This document shows, piece by piece, positions 5,569 through 14,650 of a stretch of 16,065 bases of DNA. Where the stretch lies: contig DAITVZ010000086.1 of NCBI GenBank assembly GCA_036841525.1, positions 1-16,065 on the forward strand, read 5' to 3'. The stretch is from JAAYEA01 sp012689325 (GTDB lineage: Bacteria > Chloroflexota > Anaerolineae > JAAYEA01). The notes below the pieces were generated by a model that was not told where the DNA came from, made no database searches, and saw nothing but the letters and a program-made list of their open reading frames with translations. Every line of letters starts with the position of its first letter. Position 1 is the stretch's first letter. Made by a program: the position numbers and the translations under genes.

Positions 5569-6601
5569 CGCCGACGAGATCATGCTCCTGCGGGAGATGC
5601 TCGAGATCTATAGCCCCACCGGGCAGGAAGAAGAGATCTCGGCCTATCTCGTGGGTAAGTTCAGGGCGCTGGGCTTTCGCGCCCACCAGGATTCCGTGGG
5701 CAACGTCATCGGCAGCCTGGGCAACGGCGATTCCGAGATCGTGCTGCTGGGCCACATGGACACCGTGGGCGGCTTTCTCCCCGTCCGGCAATTGGAGGGG
5801 CAGCTCTACGGGCGCGGAGCGGTGGACGCCAAGGGGCCGCTGGCCGCGTTCATCGCCGCGGCGGCGCGGGTGGGCGCGCTGCCGGGCAAGCGCATCACCG
5901 TCATCGGCGTGGTCGAGGAGGAGTCCAGCTCGCGGGGCGCGCGGTCGCTGGTGGGCAACTATGCGCCTCAGTGCGTGATCATCGGCGAGCCAAGCCATTG
6001 GGAGCACATCACCCTGGGCTACAAGGGCCGCCTGCTGGTGCGCTACCTCCTCTCCTCGCGGGTGCGCCATAGCTCCGCCGAAGGGCCGTCCGCCTCGGAG
6101 CGGGCCGTCAACTTTTGGAACGCCATGGTCCAGTACATCGACGAGCTCAATGGCGGCGAGCGCAACCGCTTTCACACCCTGGACCCCTTCCTCAAGCGCA
6201 TCACCTCCAGCGACGGCGCCTTTGCCGAAGAGGTGGTGATGGACATCTCGCTGCGCGTCCCCTTTGGCGTGGACATCCCCGCCTTTAAGGAAAAGATGCG
6301 CTCGCTGGCCGGCGAAGCGGCGGTGGGGTTCAGCGGCGAGGACGTGCCCTATCGCGAATCCAAGAACAACCCCCTGGTGCGGGCCTTTCTCAAAGCCATC
6401 CGCAAAGGGGAAGGCGAGCCGATGTTCAAGCTCAAGCTCGGCACCTCGGACATGAACACCGTGGGGCCAGTGTGGCAGTGCCCCATCGTCGCCTATGGCC
6501 CCGGCGATTCCTCCCTGGACCATACGCCCGACGAGCATGTGGATATCGGCGAGTACATGAAGGCGATCGACGTGCTCAGCGAAGTGTTGAGGACGCTCTA
6601 G
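5552..6601 (+). CDS. lysK: LysK: LysW-lysine/ornithine hydrolase
   Basis: Metallo-carboxypeptidase of the M20 family, 349 aa, the last step of the pathway. It cleaves the isopeptide-like bond and frees lysine (or ornithine) while regenerating LysW. Metal-site residues are recognisable: H68 and D70 in GHMDTV, D92 in GRGAVDAKG, E122/E123 in VVEEESSSRGAR, E146 in IGEPSHW, and H324 in SSLDHTPDEHVD near the C-terminus. The central dimerisation domain lies at about 157-265. ATG 5552 lies inside lysJ and has GGAGG at 5538-5542. An ATG at 5582 is a weaker alternative. The 17-nt overlap with lysJ suggests coupled translation. Confidence 0.92.
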   Translation: MSSQSNADEIMLLREMLEIYSPTGQEEEISAYLVGKFRALGFRAHQDSVGNVIGSLGNGDSEIVLLGHMDTVGGFLPVRQLEGQLYGRGAVDAKGPLAAFIAAAARVGALPGKRITVIGVVEEESSSRGARSLVGNYAPQCVIIGEPSHWEHITLGYKGRLLVRYLLSSRVRHSSAEGPSASERAVNFWNAMVQYIDELNGGERNRFHTLDPFLKRITSSDGAFAEEVVMDISLRVPFGVDIPAFKEKMRSLAGEAAVGFSGEDVPYRESKNNPLVRAFLKAIRKGEGEPMFKLKLGTSDMNTVGPVWQCPIVAYGPGDSSLDHTPDEHVDIGEYMKAIDVLSEVLRTL

Positions 6602-6652
6602 CGCAGGTCGCTCCCATCCATAGGACCAAATGACCACCAAAGGAGCAACGAC

Positions 6653-7897
6653 ATGTCCAAGCTGGCTATCCTGGGCGGCGCCCCCGTGCGCACCGCCCCC
6701 TTCCCTTCCTGGCCGGTGCGCGACGAGCGCGAGGCTGAGGCCGTCGCCGAAGTGGCCCGCAGCGGGCAGTGGGGCTTTTTCAGCGGCACGCGGCAGTTCG
6801 ACTTTGCGTCCCAGTTCGCCGCCTATCAGGACGTGAAATACGGCTTTCCCGTCATGAACGCCACCTGTGGGCTCGAGATCGCCCTCAAGGCGGCGGGAGT
6901 GGGCGCCGGCGACGAGGTGATCGTCCCGGGGTTCACCTGGGTGGCCACCGCCTCCTGCGCCCTCACCATCGGCGCGGTGCCCATCTTTGTGGATATCGAC
7001 CCCGGCACGTATTGCCTGGATCCCAAGGCCCTGGAGGCGGCCATCACGCCGCGCACCAAGGCCATCATCCCCGTGCACCTCTATAGCTGCATGGCCGACA
7101 TGGACGCCATCATGGAGATCGCTAATCGGCGCCACCTCGTGGTCATCGAGGACTGCGCCCACGCCCACGGCGCGCGCTGGCGCGGCAAAGGCGCGGGCTC
7201 CTGGGGCCACATGGGCGTCTTTTCCTTCCAAGAGGGCAAGACCATGAGCAGCGGCGAGGGCGGCCTGGTGGTCACCAACGACAAGCGCTATGAGGCGCTG
7301 GTGCATGCCTATGCCAACTGCGGCCGCGTCCGCGAGGGCGACGATCTCGCGGAGGGCATCATCGGCTGGAACTATCGCATGACCGAGTGGCAGGCGGCGA
7401 TCCTGTTGGCCCAGTTCTCGCGGCTGGAGGAGCAGACGGCCAAGCGCAACGAGGCCATGGGCTACCTGGACAAGTACTGGGAGCAGATCGATGGGCTGGC
7501 TCCCATGCGCGTGGACGTCCGGCAGACGCGGCGCGGGGCCTACGTCTATACCTTCCGCTACGACGCCGCCAAGTTCAAGGGCGTGTCGCGGAGCGTCTTT
7601 GTGGCCGCCATGCAGCGCGAGGGCATCCCGCTCAGCGCGCCCTACACGCCCGTCTATCGCAGCCCGCTTTTTGTGGTCAGCCCCGCCGAGTTTCCGGCCG
7701 CGGCGGCACGCTGCGATTATGCGGGGCTGCGCCTGCCCGTCACCGAGCACGCCGTGACGGAGGAGTGCCTCTCCATGCGGCATAGCCTGCTGCTCTCCGA
7801 GCCCAAGGACCTGGCGGATATCGTCACCGCCGCGCTCAAGGTCCGGGAGAACCTGGGTGAATTGGCGGGCAAAACGGTGGAAGAGCTGACCGCCTAG
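6653..7897 (+). CDS. DegT/DnrJ/EryC1/StrS-family PLP aminotransferase
   Basis: Fold-type I PLP enzyme of the nucleotide-sugar/cyclitol aminotransferase family, 414 aa. Such enzymes transfer an amino group, usually from Glu or Gln, to keto-sugars, keto-inositols or AHBA-type substrates. Markers: opening LAILGGAPVR, like the StsC/AHBA-synthase subgroup; NATCGLE at 69-75; PGFTWVATA at 92-100; VIEDCAHAHG at 164-173 with Asp167 for the cofactor nitrogen; and Schiff-base Lys196 in SFQEGKTMSSGEGG. ATG 6653 has AGGAG at 6641-6645. It starts 51 nt after lysK with no promoter or terminator visible between them, so it may be co-transcribed with the lys operon. Substrate unknown. It could supply amino sugars for the convergent glycosyltransferase block, but that is speculation. 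Confidence 0.88.
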   Translation: MSKLAILGGAPVRTAPFPSWPVRDEREAEAVAEVARSGQWGFFSGTRQFDFASQFAAYQDVKYGFPVMNATCGLEIALKAAGVGAGDEVIVPGFTWVATASCALTIGAVPIFVDIDPGTYCLDPKALEAAITPRTKAIIPVHLYSCMADMDAIMEIANRRHLVVIEDCAHAHGARWRGKGAGSWGHMGVFSFQEGKTMSSGEGGLVVTNDKRYEALVHAYANCGRVREGDDLAEGIIGWNYRMTEWQAAILLAQFSRLEEQTAKRNEAMGYLDKYWEQIDGLAPMRVDVRQTRRGAYVYTFRYDAAKFKGVSRSVFVAAMQREGIPLSAPYTPVYRSPLFVVSPAEFPAAAARCDYAGLRLPVTEHAVTEECLSMRHSLLLSEPKDLADIVTAALKVRENLGELAGKTVEELTA

Positions 7898-7921
7898 GCC
7901 GAACAGTCGACAGGAAACACA

Positions 7922-7976
7922 AACGCCCGATGGAATCAAGCGCAGCAGGCGCTGCCGCCAGATTCCACCGGGCGTT
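7922..7976. terminator. Bidirectional terminator between convergent operons
   Basis: AACGCCCG-a-TGGAATC (7922-7937) pairs with GATTCCA-c-CGGGCGTT (7961-7976): 15 pairs with one A/C mismatch. A smaller hairpin GCAGC/GCTGC (7943-7947 and 7952-7956) sits inside the loop. It lies 24 nt after the aminotransferase stop and 24 nt after the stop of the minus-strand glycosyltransferase. Read on the minus strand, the stem is followed by TGTGTTTCC, a modest T-rich tail. Read on the plus strand there is only TT then GCC. It is therefore best supported as terminator of the minus-strand operon and probably serves both. Confidence 0.75.
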
Positions 7977-8000
7977 GCCACTTGGGGGACGATGGTCGCC

Positions 8001-9926
8001 CTATTTGACCCGCACTTGGCCCAACGACATGTGATCCCCCAGCGCCTTGTCCGCCGCATCCGTGACGGGCAAGCGCTCGATGCTGGGCCAGCGATACATC
8101 CCCGCCACCAACTGGTACGTCCCCGCCGGGCCGCTGGGATCCACCGTGATCGTGTAGCGGTCCACCAGCCGCTCGCCAACCTGCCAAGCGGAGGTGAGGT
8201 ACGCGCCGCCAAAGGGCGGGCTATCCTGCTGCCCGCGCAAATAGCCCGTGGGGTCCAGGAGCTGGACAAAGACGGTGTAATCCTCGCCTATCTCGGCCAG
8301 CGGCTCCCAGTAGAGCGTCACCACGAGCTGGCCCCCCAGGGCCACCCCATCCCCCTCCAGGCGCTCTCCCTCGACGCGCAGGTCGTACCCCAGTAGCCGG
8401 ATCGCGCCGCCCAGGTCCAGGCCCACCGGGCGCATGGTCTGCGTGTAACGCTGGGCGGTGTGATAGAGCCGCGCCTCCAGCCCTTGAAAGCTCTGCACCC
8501 GCTCCAGATCGGCGTAGCGGTCCAGCCAGCCTTGCACCAACAGATCGCGGTCCCAATTCCCCGCGCGGACGGGGACCAACCAAAGCCGCGGGTGTTCCTC
8601 CGCCAGCCGCGCCAGCTCGGCCAGCGTGTCCGCCACGTCCACCGGGTATTCGGCAGGCAAGAGGGCATAGTCCAGGCGCCCGCCGTTATAGTATTCCTGG
8701 GTGGGGTCGGGATAGTTGATCAGCAGCAGGTCGCCCGGCCGGGCCTGCGCCACGACATATTCCACCAGGCCGCGCCAGTCAGAGCTCTTGGCGTGTTGCG
8801 GCGCGTAATGATACTGATAGATGGAATAGGCAGAGCCCAACGCGATGAACGCCGCCAGCGCCCAGGCGGCCCAGCGCCGCCGCTGCCCCACCCAGGCCAG
8901 CCCCCGCGCCACGAAAAGGAGATAGATCGGCGCGCAGCCGATCAGGTAGCGCTCGTCAAAGGCGGGACGCCACAAGGAGAGGATAAAGGTGATGCCGAGG
9001 GGCACCCACAGCGCCGCCCAAAGCATCGCGGAGGCGATGAGCGGCTCGGCTGCTCCCCGCTCGCGCCGCCGTCCGAGGCCCAGCGACCAGGCCAGGCCCA
9101 CCAGCAGCAACGCCCCCATGATCAGGAGCCAGGGCCAGGCGTGGCGCATCTCAATGGTCGTGCCCAGGCTAAAGGCGAGGGCCAGCCGCCTGGCGTACTC
9201 CCACAAGCTCACCGCCGGGATCCAGTCCTTGGCATGGCCGAGCATGGCGCCGCCAGCAAAGAGCAGCCACGGCAAGATCAACAGCGCCATGACGGCCTGC
9301 GCCGCCAGCCAGCGCAGCGTCGTCCGCCGCCCATGCCAGCCGCGCACCCAGGAGAGCAGAAAGGCCAGGTTCTCGGCCAACACCAGGAACAGCGCGTAAT
9401 AGTGCGTGGCCGCCGCCAGCAGCGTCGTCAGGACGTAGCCCAGCCAAAGGCCCCTTGCCCGCGGCCGGTCCTCCAGCAGGCGCACGGCGAACCCGACCGA
9501 GGCCAGGCTCGTCGCCGCGAGGATGGCGTACATGCGCGCGTCCTGCGCGTGCCAGAGCAAAAAGGGGTTGAGCGCGGCCAGCGCCGCCGCCCAAAGCCCC
9601 GTCCGCTCGCCGGCCCAATGGCGGCCCGTCGCATAGCAGAGCGGCGCCACCAGCACGCCGGCGACGAGGGAAGGCCAGCGCAACACCAGGTCGCTGCCTC
9701 CCAGCAGGGCGACCCAGCCGCGCATGAAAAGGTGATACAGGGGTGGATGCGGGATGATGGTGCGCAGCCCCTCCACGATCGCCGGCAGCGACCACTGCGC
9801 GCAAAGCGCGGTAAAGCCCTCATCGCCGCGCAGGGAAGCCGCGTCCAGGCGAAAGGCATAGAGGGCAGCGACGCCCAGGGTCAAGGCGAACATGGCGAAC
9901 AGGCCCTGCTGCTTGCGCACGCTCAC
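8001..9926 (-). CDS. PMT_2/ArnT-like GT-C glycosyltransferase with one C-terminal beta domain
   Basis: Polytopic membrane protein of 641 aa, last gene of the minus-strand operon. Enzymes of this fold transfer a sugar from a polyprenyl-phosphate donor to an acceptor on the outer face of the membrane. GT39/PMT_2 traits: first external loop SLRGDEG with the acidic pair D35/E36 after the first membrane helix; PHPPLYHLFMRGW at 59-71; WHAQDARMY at 125-133; HYYALFLV at 175-182; DERYLIG at 324-330; about ten hydrophobic segments to about residue 370. An extracytoplasmic alpha/beta section (about 381-490) and one copy of the beta-rich domain (about 507-641) follow. GTG 9926 overlaps the previous stop (GTGA), with GGAGG ten bases upstream. 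Acceptor and sugar are unknown. Confidence 0.82.
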   Translation of the reverse strand: MSVRKQQGLFAMFALTLGVAALYAFRLDAASLRGDEGFTALCAQWSLPAIVEGLRTIIPHPPLYHLFMRGWVALLGGSDLVLRWPSLVAGVLVAPLCYATGRHWAGERTGLWAAALAALNPFLLWHAQDARMYAILAATSLASVGFAVRLLEDRPRARGLWLGYVLTTLLAAATHYYALFLVLAENLAFLLSWVRGWHGRRTTLRWLAAQAVMALLILPWLLFAGGAMLGHAKDWIPAVSLWEYARRLALAFSLGTTIEMRHAWPWLLIMGALLLVGLAWSLGLGRRRERGAAEPLIASAMLWAALWVPLGITFILSLWRPAFDERYLIGCAPIYLLFVARGLAWVGQRRRWAAWALAAFIALGSAYSIYQYHYAPQHAKSSDWRGLVEYVVAQARPGDLLLINYPDPTQEYYNGGRLDYALLPAEYPVDVADTLAELARLAEEHPRLWLVPVRAGNWDRDLLVQGWLDRYADLERVQSFQGLEARLYHTAQRYTQTMRPVGLDLGGAIRLLGYDLRVEGERLEGDGVALGGQLVVTLYWEPLAEIGEDYTVFVQLLDPTGYLRGQQDSPPFGGAYLTSAWQVGERLVDRYTITVDPSGPAGTYQLVAGMYRWPSIERLPVTDAADKALGDHMSLGQVRVK

Positions 9927-12340
9927 GGCTCACGCACCTCCAGGCGCGCCAGGGCCAGCTCCTCCACCGTCCAGGGCTGCCACCACCGCCGCCGGATCGG
10001 CAAGGCATCGCCTGTCTGGGCCTCCACCAACTGCGCCTGGAGCTGGTAGGTTCCGCGGGCTAGGTTGGCAGGGAGGGTCAGGTTGGCCTGCCCGCGCACC
10101 AGGTCGCCCGCAGGCCAGGCCGAGGTGGGCAGCGCCGCAAACACGGGCGTGGCGGTGCTCGTGTCCACGGTCAGGCCCTGCTCATTCACAAGCCGCAAGC
10201 GCAGGTCATAGTCGAGGATAGGCTGGCGCAAGGCGCGCCAGTACAAGTCGATGTGCACCACGCCGCCGGGGACATACACCCCATCGGCGCGGGTAAACCC
10301 GTAGAGCTGGATCATGTCGGCGAACCGGGCTTCCGCTTTGTCGTGCGGCGGCAGCGCGCCGAGGTCCTCAGCGCGGATCGCCGGGCCAACCTCCACCGCG
10401 CCGAGCGAGAGCGGCTGGGCCGGGCCATCGGCGCGCAGGTAAGGGATCGAGAGCGACTCGCCGGTGTCGGCGCGATAGACCCATAGCACCACCTGGTAAC
10501 GTCCCGGCGGCGTGCCCGGCGGCAAGAGCACATCCTGGACCTGCTGCACCGGCCGCCCCACGGGCCAAGCGGCCATGGGCATAAAGTAAAAGAACTCGCT
10601 ATCGGTCTGCGCCCAATAGCTCCCATCCGGCCCAACCAGCCGCGCCGAGACCTTGTACTCTGCCTCGGCAGGTCGCGTCAGCCACCAATAGAGGGTGATC
10701 GGCAGCGCGTCGCCGGAGGGCGTAGGGCCATCCGGCAGGGCATAGCGCAGCAAGGCCAGCGGCGAGCCATCCGCCGGCAGGCTCGCGAGCCAGGACTGGG
10801 CAGCCTCCGAGGGTGATTGGTCCAAGATCGGCGGCGCGGAGGAAAAGCCAGACACCCCCACCTCGGTGCCATACCCGGGAAACTGGCGAAAGTCCAGCCG
10901 AAAGAGGTTGTCCTGGAACCAGTCGCCGACGATCTGCTGCGGGTCATAAAAGGTGGAAGGGGGGGCATGGACGAACCAGATCCGCTCATAGATCTCGGAG
11001 AGCGCCTGGCATTCGCGCAGCGTCTGCTGGCCAGCCTGCTGCCCGTAGCTCGGCTGCGCGGTGAGGTTCAGGTCGGGAGCATAGTAGCCGAACACCTCGT
11101 CGAGCACGGCATCGTTCAGGACCACCACATCGTCGGGACGATAGCGCTGGCGCACATAACGGGCCAGGGAGCGCAGATCGTCCTTGACGTAAGCCGGATC
11201 GTGAAAATAGTTGTTCGTAGCATAGACATTGCCGCCGAGCAAGACGGCGCCCACCAACAAGGCAACCCAGCGGGTCTTGGGCCGTAAGAGATAGTCCAAG
11301 GCCGCCGCCGCGGCGAGATAATAGGCAGGCGAGACGATGATCAGGTGGCGCACGCCCATGTACATCGGCTTGATATGCGAGACGCCAAAGAGCGCCAGAA
11401 TTGGGATGAGGTAGTAGCCGAGCAGGAGCAGCGGCTTGCCCCAGCGCCCCCACACGCCGTCTTTCCGCAGAACCAAAAGCCCCAGGATGAACACCACCAA
11501 GCCCAAGGCGTCCAGCCAGACCGTGTTGGAGAGGTCCACCGAGATGCCCACCGCAAAGCCGTTAAGCAGGTCCAGCAGGATGATATCGAGCGGCACGAAG
11601 GAAAAGTCCCGCTCGGCGCCGGCGGCCAGCCGCCTCAGGGCAAAGGGGATGAGCGGGGACGCCGCCGCCAGCGCCAGGCCCATCAGCGCCATCATTCGGT
11701 AGCGCCGCGAGCGGATAATAAAAGCGGCGATCAGCGCGCCTTGAAAGAGCAGCAGAAAGAACCCCGAATAGTGGGTATAGATCATGGCGCCCGTGGCCAG
11801 CAGATAAGCCGCCAGCTTGGCCACCTTGGAGCGGCGCCAGCCCACCGGCTCGTCCAGCAGGCGCAAGAGGCAATAGACCGAGAGCAACGAGATCAAGACG
11901 AGCATGGTATACATGCGCATCTCTTGGGCATACCACAGGTAGGTGGGCGAGGCCGCGGCCAACAGCGCGGCCAACCATCCCGCTCGCGGCGAGATCAGGC
12001 GCTTGGCCACGACGTAGAGCAAGGGGACGATCAGGGCGGCGAAACAGGCCGAGAGGAAGCGAAGGGCGAACTCGGTCTCCCCGGCCACGCCGCGAACCAG
12101 ATGCAGCAGGACAAAGTACAGCGGGGGCTGGGTGTCCTTGGTAACGACGTTCTGGATCACGATCTTGTTGGTCACGATGAAGGGGATGCTCTGCCGCGCG
12201 CGATAGACGCTCAGCCCCTCGTCCGACCAGATGCTCTTGCCATCCAGGCTGTGCAGGCGCAGGGCCCAGGAGAGCAACAGAAACAGGACGATGAGGCCCA
12301 GGGCTGCAGGTGGGTTTCGGGGTTTCGACTCTCGGCGCAT
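9923..12340 (-). CDS. PMT_2/ArnT-like GT-C glycosyltransferase with two C-terminal beta domains
   Basis: 805-aa membrane protein, paralogue of the next gene in the operon. The N-terminal half has the PMT_2 plan: helix 1 at about 12-30, then SIWSDEG with D40/E41; DTQPPLYFVLLH at 69-80; WYAQEMRMY at 136-144; THYSGFFLL at 189-197; MGVRHLIIVSPAY at 328-340; about eleven hydrophobic segments to about 370. Residues about 385-495 resemble the external alpha/beta section of the neighbour (LRSLARYV, RPDDVVVLND). Two copies of the repeated beta domain follow at about 525-652 and 675-803. The first is divergent (AEYKVSARLVGPDG in place of the usual DYTVFVHL motif). ATG 12340 lies 9 nt after the upstream stop, with only a weak AGGG site, suggesting coupling to the preceding gene. 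Confidence 0.82.
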   Translation of the reverse strand: MRRESKPRNPPAALGLIVLFLLLSWALRLHSLDGKSIWSDEGLSVYRARQSIPFIVTNKIVIQNVVTKDTQPPLYFVLLHLVRGVAGETEFALRFLSACFAALIVPLLYVVAKRLISPRAGWLAALLAAASPTYLWYAQEMRMYTMLVLISLLSVYCLLRLLDEPVGWRRSKVAKLAAYLLATGAMIYTHYSGFFLLLFQGALIAAFIIRSRRYRMMALMGLALAAASPLIPFALRRLAAGAERDFSFVPLDIILLDLLNGFAVGISVDLSNTVWLDALGLVVFILGLLVLRKDGVWGRWGKPLLLLGYYLIPILALFGVSHIKPMYMGVRHLIIVSPAYYLAAAAALDYLLRPKTRWVALLVGAVLLGGNVYATNNYFHDPAYVKDDLRSLARYVRQRYRPDDVVVLNDAVLDEVFGYYAPDLNLTAQPSYGQQAGQQTLRECQALSEIYERIWFVHAPPSTFYDPQQIVGDWFQDNLFRLDFRQFPGYGTEVGVSGFSSAPPILDQSPSEAAQSWLASLPADGSPLALLRYALPDGPTPSGDALPITLYWWLTRPAEAEYKVSARLVGPDGSYWAQTDSEFFYFMPMAAWPVGRPVQQVQDVLLPPGTPPGRYQVVLWVYRADTGESLSIPYLRADGPAQPLSLGAVEVGPAIRAEDLGALPPHDKAEARFADMIQLYGFTRADGVYVPGGVVHIDLYWRALRQPILDYDLRLRLVNEQGLTVDTSTATPVFAALPTSAWPAGDLVRGQANLTLPANLARGTYQLQAQLVEAQTGDALPIRRRWWQPWTVEELALARLEVREP

Positions 12341-12349
12341 GGCCCTATT

Positions 12350-14650
12350 CTACCACTGGACCGCGATGGGCCCTAATACCGCGTGGTCCGCCCCATCCGC
12401 AGCGCTCAGGCGTTGCCCCGTCTCCAGCCGGTACAGGCCCACCAGCAACTGGTATGTCCCTGGCGCGGCCTCGGGGCGGATGGTGATCTGGCGCACGTCT
12501 CGCACCACGTCACCCGCCCGCCAGGCCCAGGTAGGGTAATCGCCGCCCATCGGCTGCCCGTCGCCCTGCCCGGCCATCCCCGCAGCGCCGGCCACGTGGG
12601 CAAAGACGGTATAGTCGGCATCGGGAACTCGCAGCGCACGCCAATACAGGGTCAGGGTCAGCGTTTCCCCTGGCTTGGCCTGGTTTCGCTCCAGGTCATA
12701 GCCCACCAGCGCGATCTGCTCGCCAAAGGTGACCGATAGCGGATAGGCCATGGCGTAGGAATCCGGCTCCTTCGCCGCCACGCGCGCCCGGCTCGCCACC
12801 GGGCTGCTCAGCGGCCGTCCCTCACCATCGGCCATGGGCAGCCGCTCCGGCTCGGCGCTCCCCAGCAGGTACGGGCCGATCTCGATGCGCGCCAGGGTCG
12901 GCGTGTCGGCTTCCGGCGTGATGGACACGGCATAGCGGTCCTCGATCACCTGCCCCGCCCGCCACAGGCTCGTGGGGTAGCTCCCCTGGCCGGGGTAGGT
13001 ATCCACCTGGCCCAGGGCCTGGCCCTCGCGGCCATAGAGGTGCACATAGATGCTGTAATCGCGCTCCACCTCGGCCAGGCACTCCCAATAGGCGGTCAGG
13101 CGCAGCGTCTCGCCCGGCGACAGGGAATCCCGCTCCAGGGTGGTGGCCACCAATCGAAAGGTCTCGCCGTAGGTGATCTGGGCCGGCTGCGCCGTGGCGG
13201 GGATGTCGCTCAGCGCCAGGATGGGCGGGCGGGCGTAGGCCGGGGCGATGTGCAGGAAGGGGCAGAGCGCCGCCCAAAGCCCCAAGCCGAGGGCGATGGC
13301 CCCGGCCAGGTGCCGCGCGGGATCGCCGCCGCGGGCCGGGTAGCTCGCTTCCGGATCGGACTCTCGGCGCGGCAACCAGCAGCTCAGGCCATAGACGACC
13401 AGCCCCGAGATGGCCGAGATGGCCGGGAAGAGGAGCCGCCCCTGCGTCCCGGAGGTCATCCGCGTCCACCGCACCAGCGCCACCAAGAGGACGACGAACC
13501 ATCCCGCCGACAACCAACCCCAGGCCGCGAGCATCTCGCCGCGCCGCCGGCCCCGGAGCGCCCCATAGACCAGGCCCGCCACCGCCACGAGCAAGAGCAC
13601 GTCCAGCAGCTTGTAGAGGAGCGGGTAGCTGAGGATGTTGAACCAGCCAAAGATGGCCCAATACGAGATGCGTAGCCCCTCGGCCTCGCCCAACAACGCC
13701 GCCAGCCCCGGCGTCACCTCACGCCAGCCAAAGACCTCCAGCATGGCGCTGAGCCCGGTCAGGTCGCCATAGAGCCGCAGGTTGCGCAGAAACCACCATC
13801 CCGCCACCAGCGCCGTCACCGCGCCCGCCGCCGCGCCGAGAGCCAGCAGGGTGCGCCAGGGGCGGCCTTGCCGCCAGAGAAGGAAGAGCGCCAGAGCGAT
13901 CAGGCCCCATAGGCCCAGCCCGCTCAGCTTGGCCAGGGTCGCCAGCCCGGCCAGCAGGCCCAGCCCCAGCCCCGCCTGCCAGCGCAAGGGCCGCGCCCAC
14001 AGCCTCAAGACGGCATAGAGCGTCCAGGAGGCCAGGAGGGTCACCAGGTTGTCGTTGTTCACCGCGCTGCTGATGAACAGAAATTGCGGCGCCAGGGCGT
14101 TGAGCGCGGCAGCCCCGGCGGCCAGGGCGCGCTCCCGCGGAAAGACCAGCCGCATGATGCGATAGGTCGCCAGCACCGTGCCCGCGCCCATGAGCGTGGA
14201 AAGCAGGCGCACCAGGTGGACGGCCAGCGCGGTCCCGCGCCAGGGAAATCGCTCGCGCTCGGTATGGATATAGACGTTCTTGTTGCCCTCTTTGAGCGGC
14301 ACGCCCATGTTGACATGCGGGTTGCGCCAGAGCAGATCCTCGGCGTCGTCGGTGTCGATCAGCGCCACCAGCGGGGCGCTCAACAAGTAATAGAGGGGCG
14401 GCTGGCTCCCTTCCTGCGCCCAGGTCTCCAGGCCCTGCTCGCCCTGCACCGGCAACGCGCCGTGGTCGGCCACGTGCTTGATGAACCAAAAATGCTGCGG
14501 CTCGTCGGGGGCCTCAAAGAGGGGGTTGACCAGCCCATAGGTCACGGCCAGCGCCAGGTAGGCGGCAAGGATCGCCAGGATCGGCCACTCCCGGCCTGCC
14601 GCCGCCCGCCATCGCGAAATCGCGCGCCTCTCCATGTCCGCTCGCCTCAC
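12350..14650 (-). CDS. GT-C/DUF2142-like membrane glycosyltransferase with two C-terminal beta domains
   Basis: 766-aa membrane protein. After helix 1 (about 23-41) it has FEAPDEPQHFWFIKHV (45-60), whose acidic pair is the expected GT-C donor/metal site; GSQPPLYYLL at 81-90; SSAVNNDNLVTLL at 194-206; WWFLRNLRLYGDLTG at 285-299; and GRLLFPAIS at 404-412. This PDE / VNNDN layout, shared with the next upstream gene, recalls DUF2142-type proteins more than classic PMT_2; I am unsure of the exact family. Two copies of the beta-rich domain lie at about 488-612 and 640-766. The GTG at 14650 overlaps the previous stop (GTGA) but lacks a clear ribosome site. An ATG at 14635 preceded by GAGG is an equally good start, giving 761 aa. 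Confidence 0.78.
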   Translation of the reverse strand: MRRADMERRAISRWRAAAGREWPILAILAAYLALAVTYGLVNPLFEAPDEPQHFWFIKHVADHGALPVQGEQGLETWAQEGSQPPLYYLLSAPLVALIDTDDAEDLLWRNPHVNMGVPLKEGNKNVYIHTERERFPWRGTALAVHLVRLLSTLMGAGTVLATYRIMRLVFPRERALAAGAAALNALAPQFLFISSAVNNDNLVTLLASWTLYAVLRLWARPLRWQAGLGLGLLAGLATLAKLSGLGLWGLIALALFLLWRQGRPWRTLLALGAAAGAVTALVAGWWFLRNLRLYGDLTGLSAMLEVFGWREVTPGLAALLGEAEGLRISYWAIFGWFNILSYPLLYKLLDVLLLVAVAGLVYGALRGRRRGEMLAAWGWLSAGWFVVLLVALVRWTRMTSGTQGRLLFPAISAISGLVVYGLSCWLPRRESDPEASYPARGGDPARHLAGAIALGLGLWAALCPFLHIAPAYARPPILALSDIPATAQPAQITYGETFRLVATTLERDSLSPGETLRLTAYWECLAEVERDYSIYVHLYGREGQALGQVDTYPGQGSYPTSLWRAGQVIEDRYAVSITPEADTPTLARIEIGPYLLGSAEPERLPMADGEGRPLSSPVASRARVAAKEPDSYAMAYPLSVTFGEQIALVGYDLERNQAKPGETLTLTLYWRALRVPDADYTVFAHVAGAAGMAGQGDGQPMGGDYPTWAWRAGDVVRDVRQITIRPEAAPGTYQLLVGLYRLETGQRLSAADGADHAVLGPIAVQW

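Noticed and set aside
4423..5583. 386-codon open frame on the minus strand opposite lysJ
   Set aside because: It is antisense to a complete class III aminotransferase, with no ribosome site or domain.
5510..8269. 919-codon open frame on the minus strand
   Set aside because: It lies antisense to lysK and the aminotransferase, both of which carry full family motifs. The translation is low-complexity, rich in His, Gly, Ala and Arg, with no recognisable domain, as expected from GC-rich antisense frames.
8460..10049. 529-codon open frame on the plus strand
   Set aside because: It is antisense to two membrane glycosyltransferase genes with clear motifs. The product is a Gln/Arg/Pro-rich string without membrane segments or domains, so it is a shadow frame.
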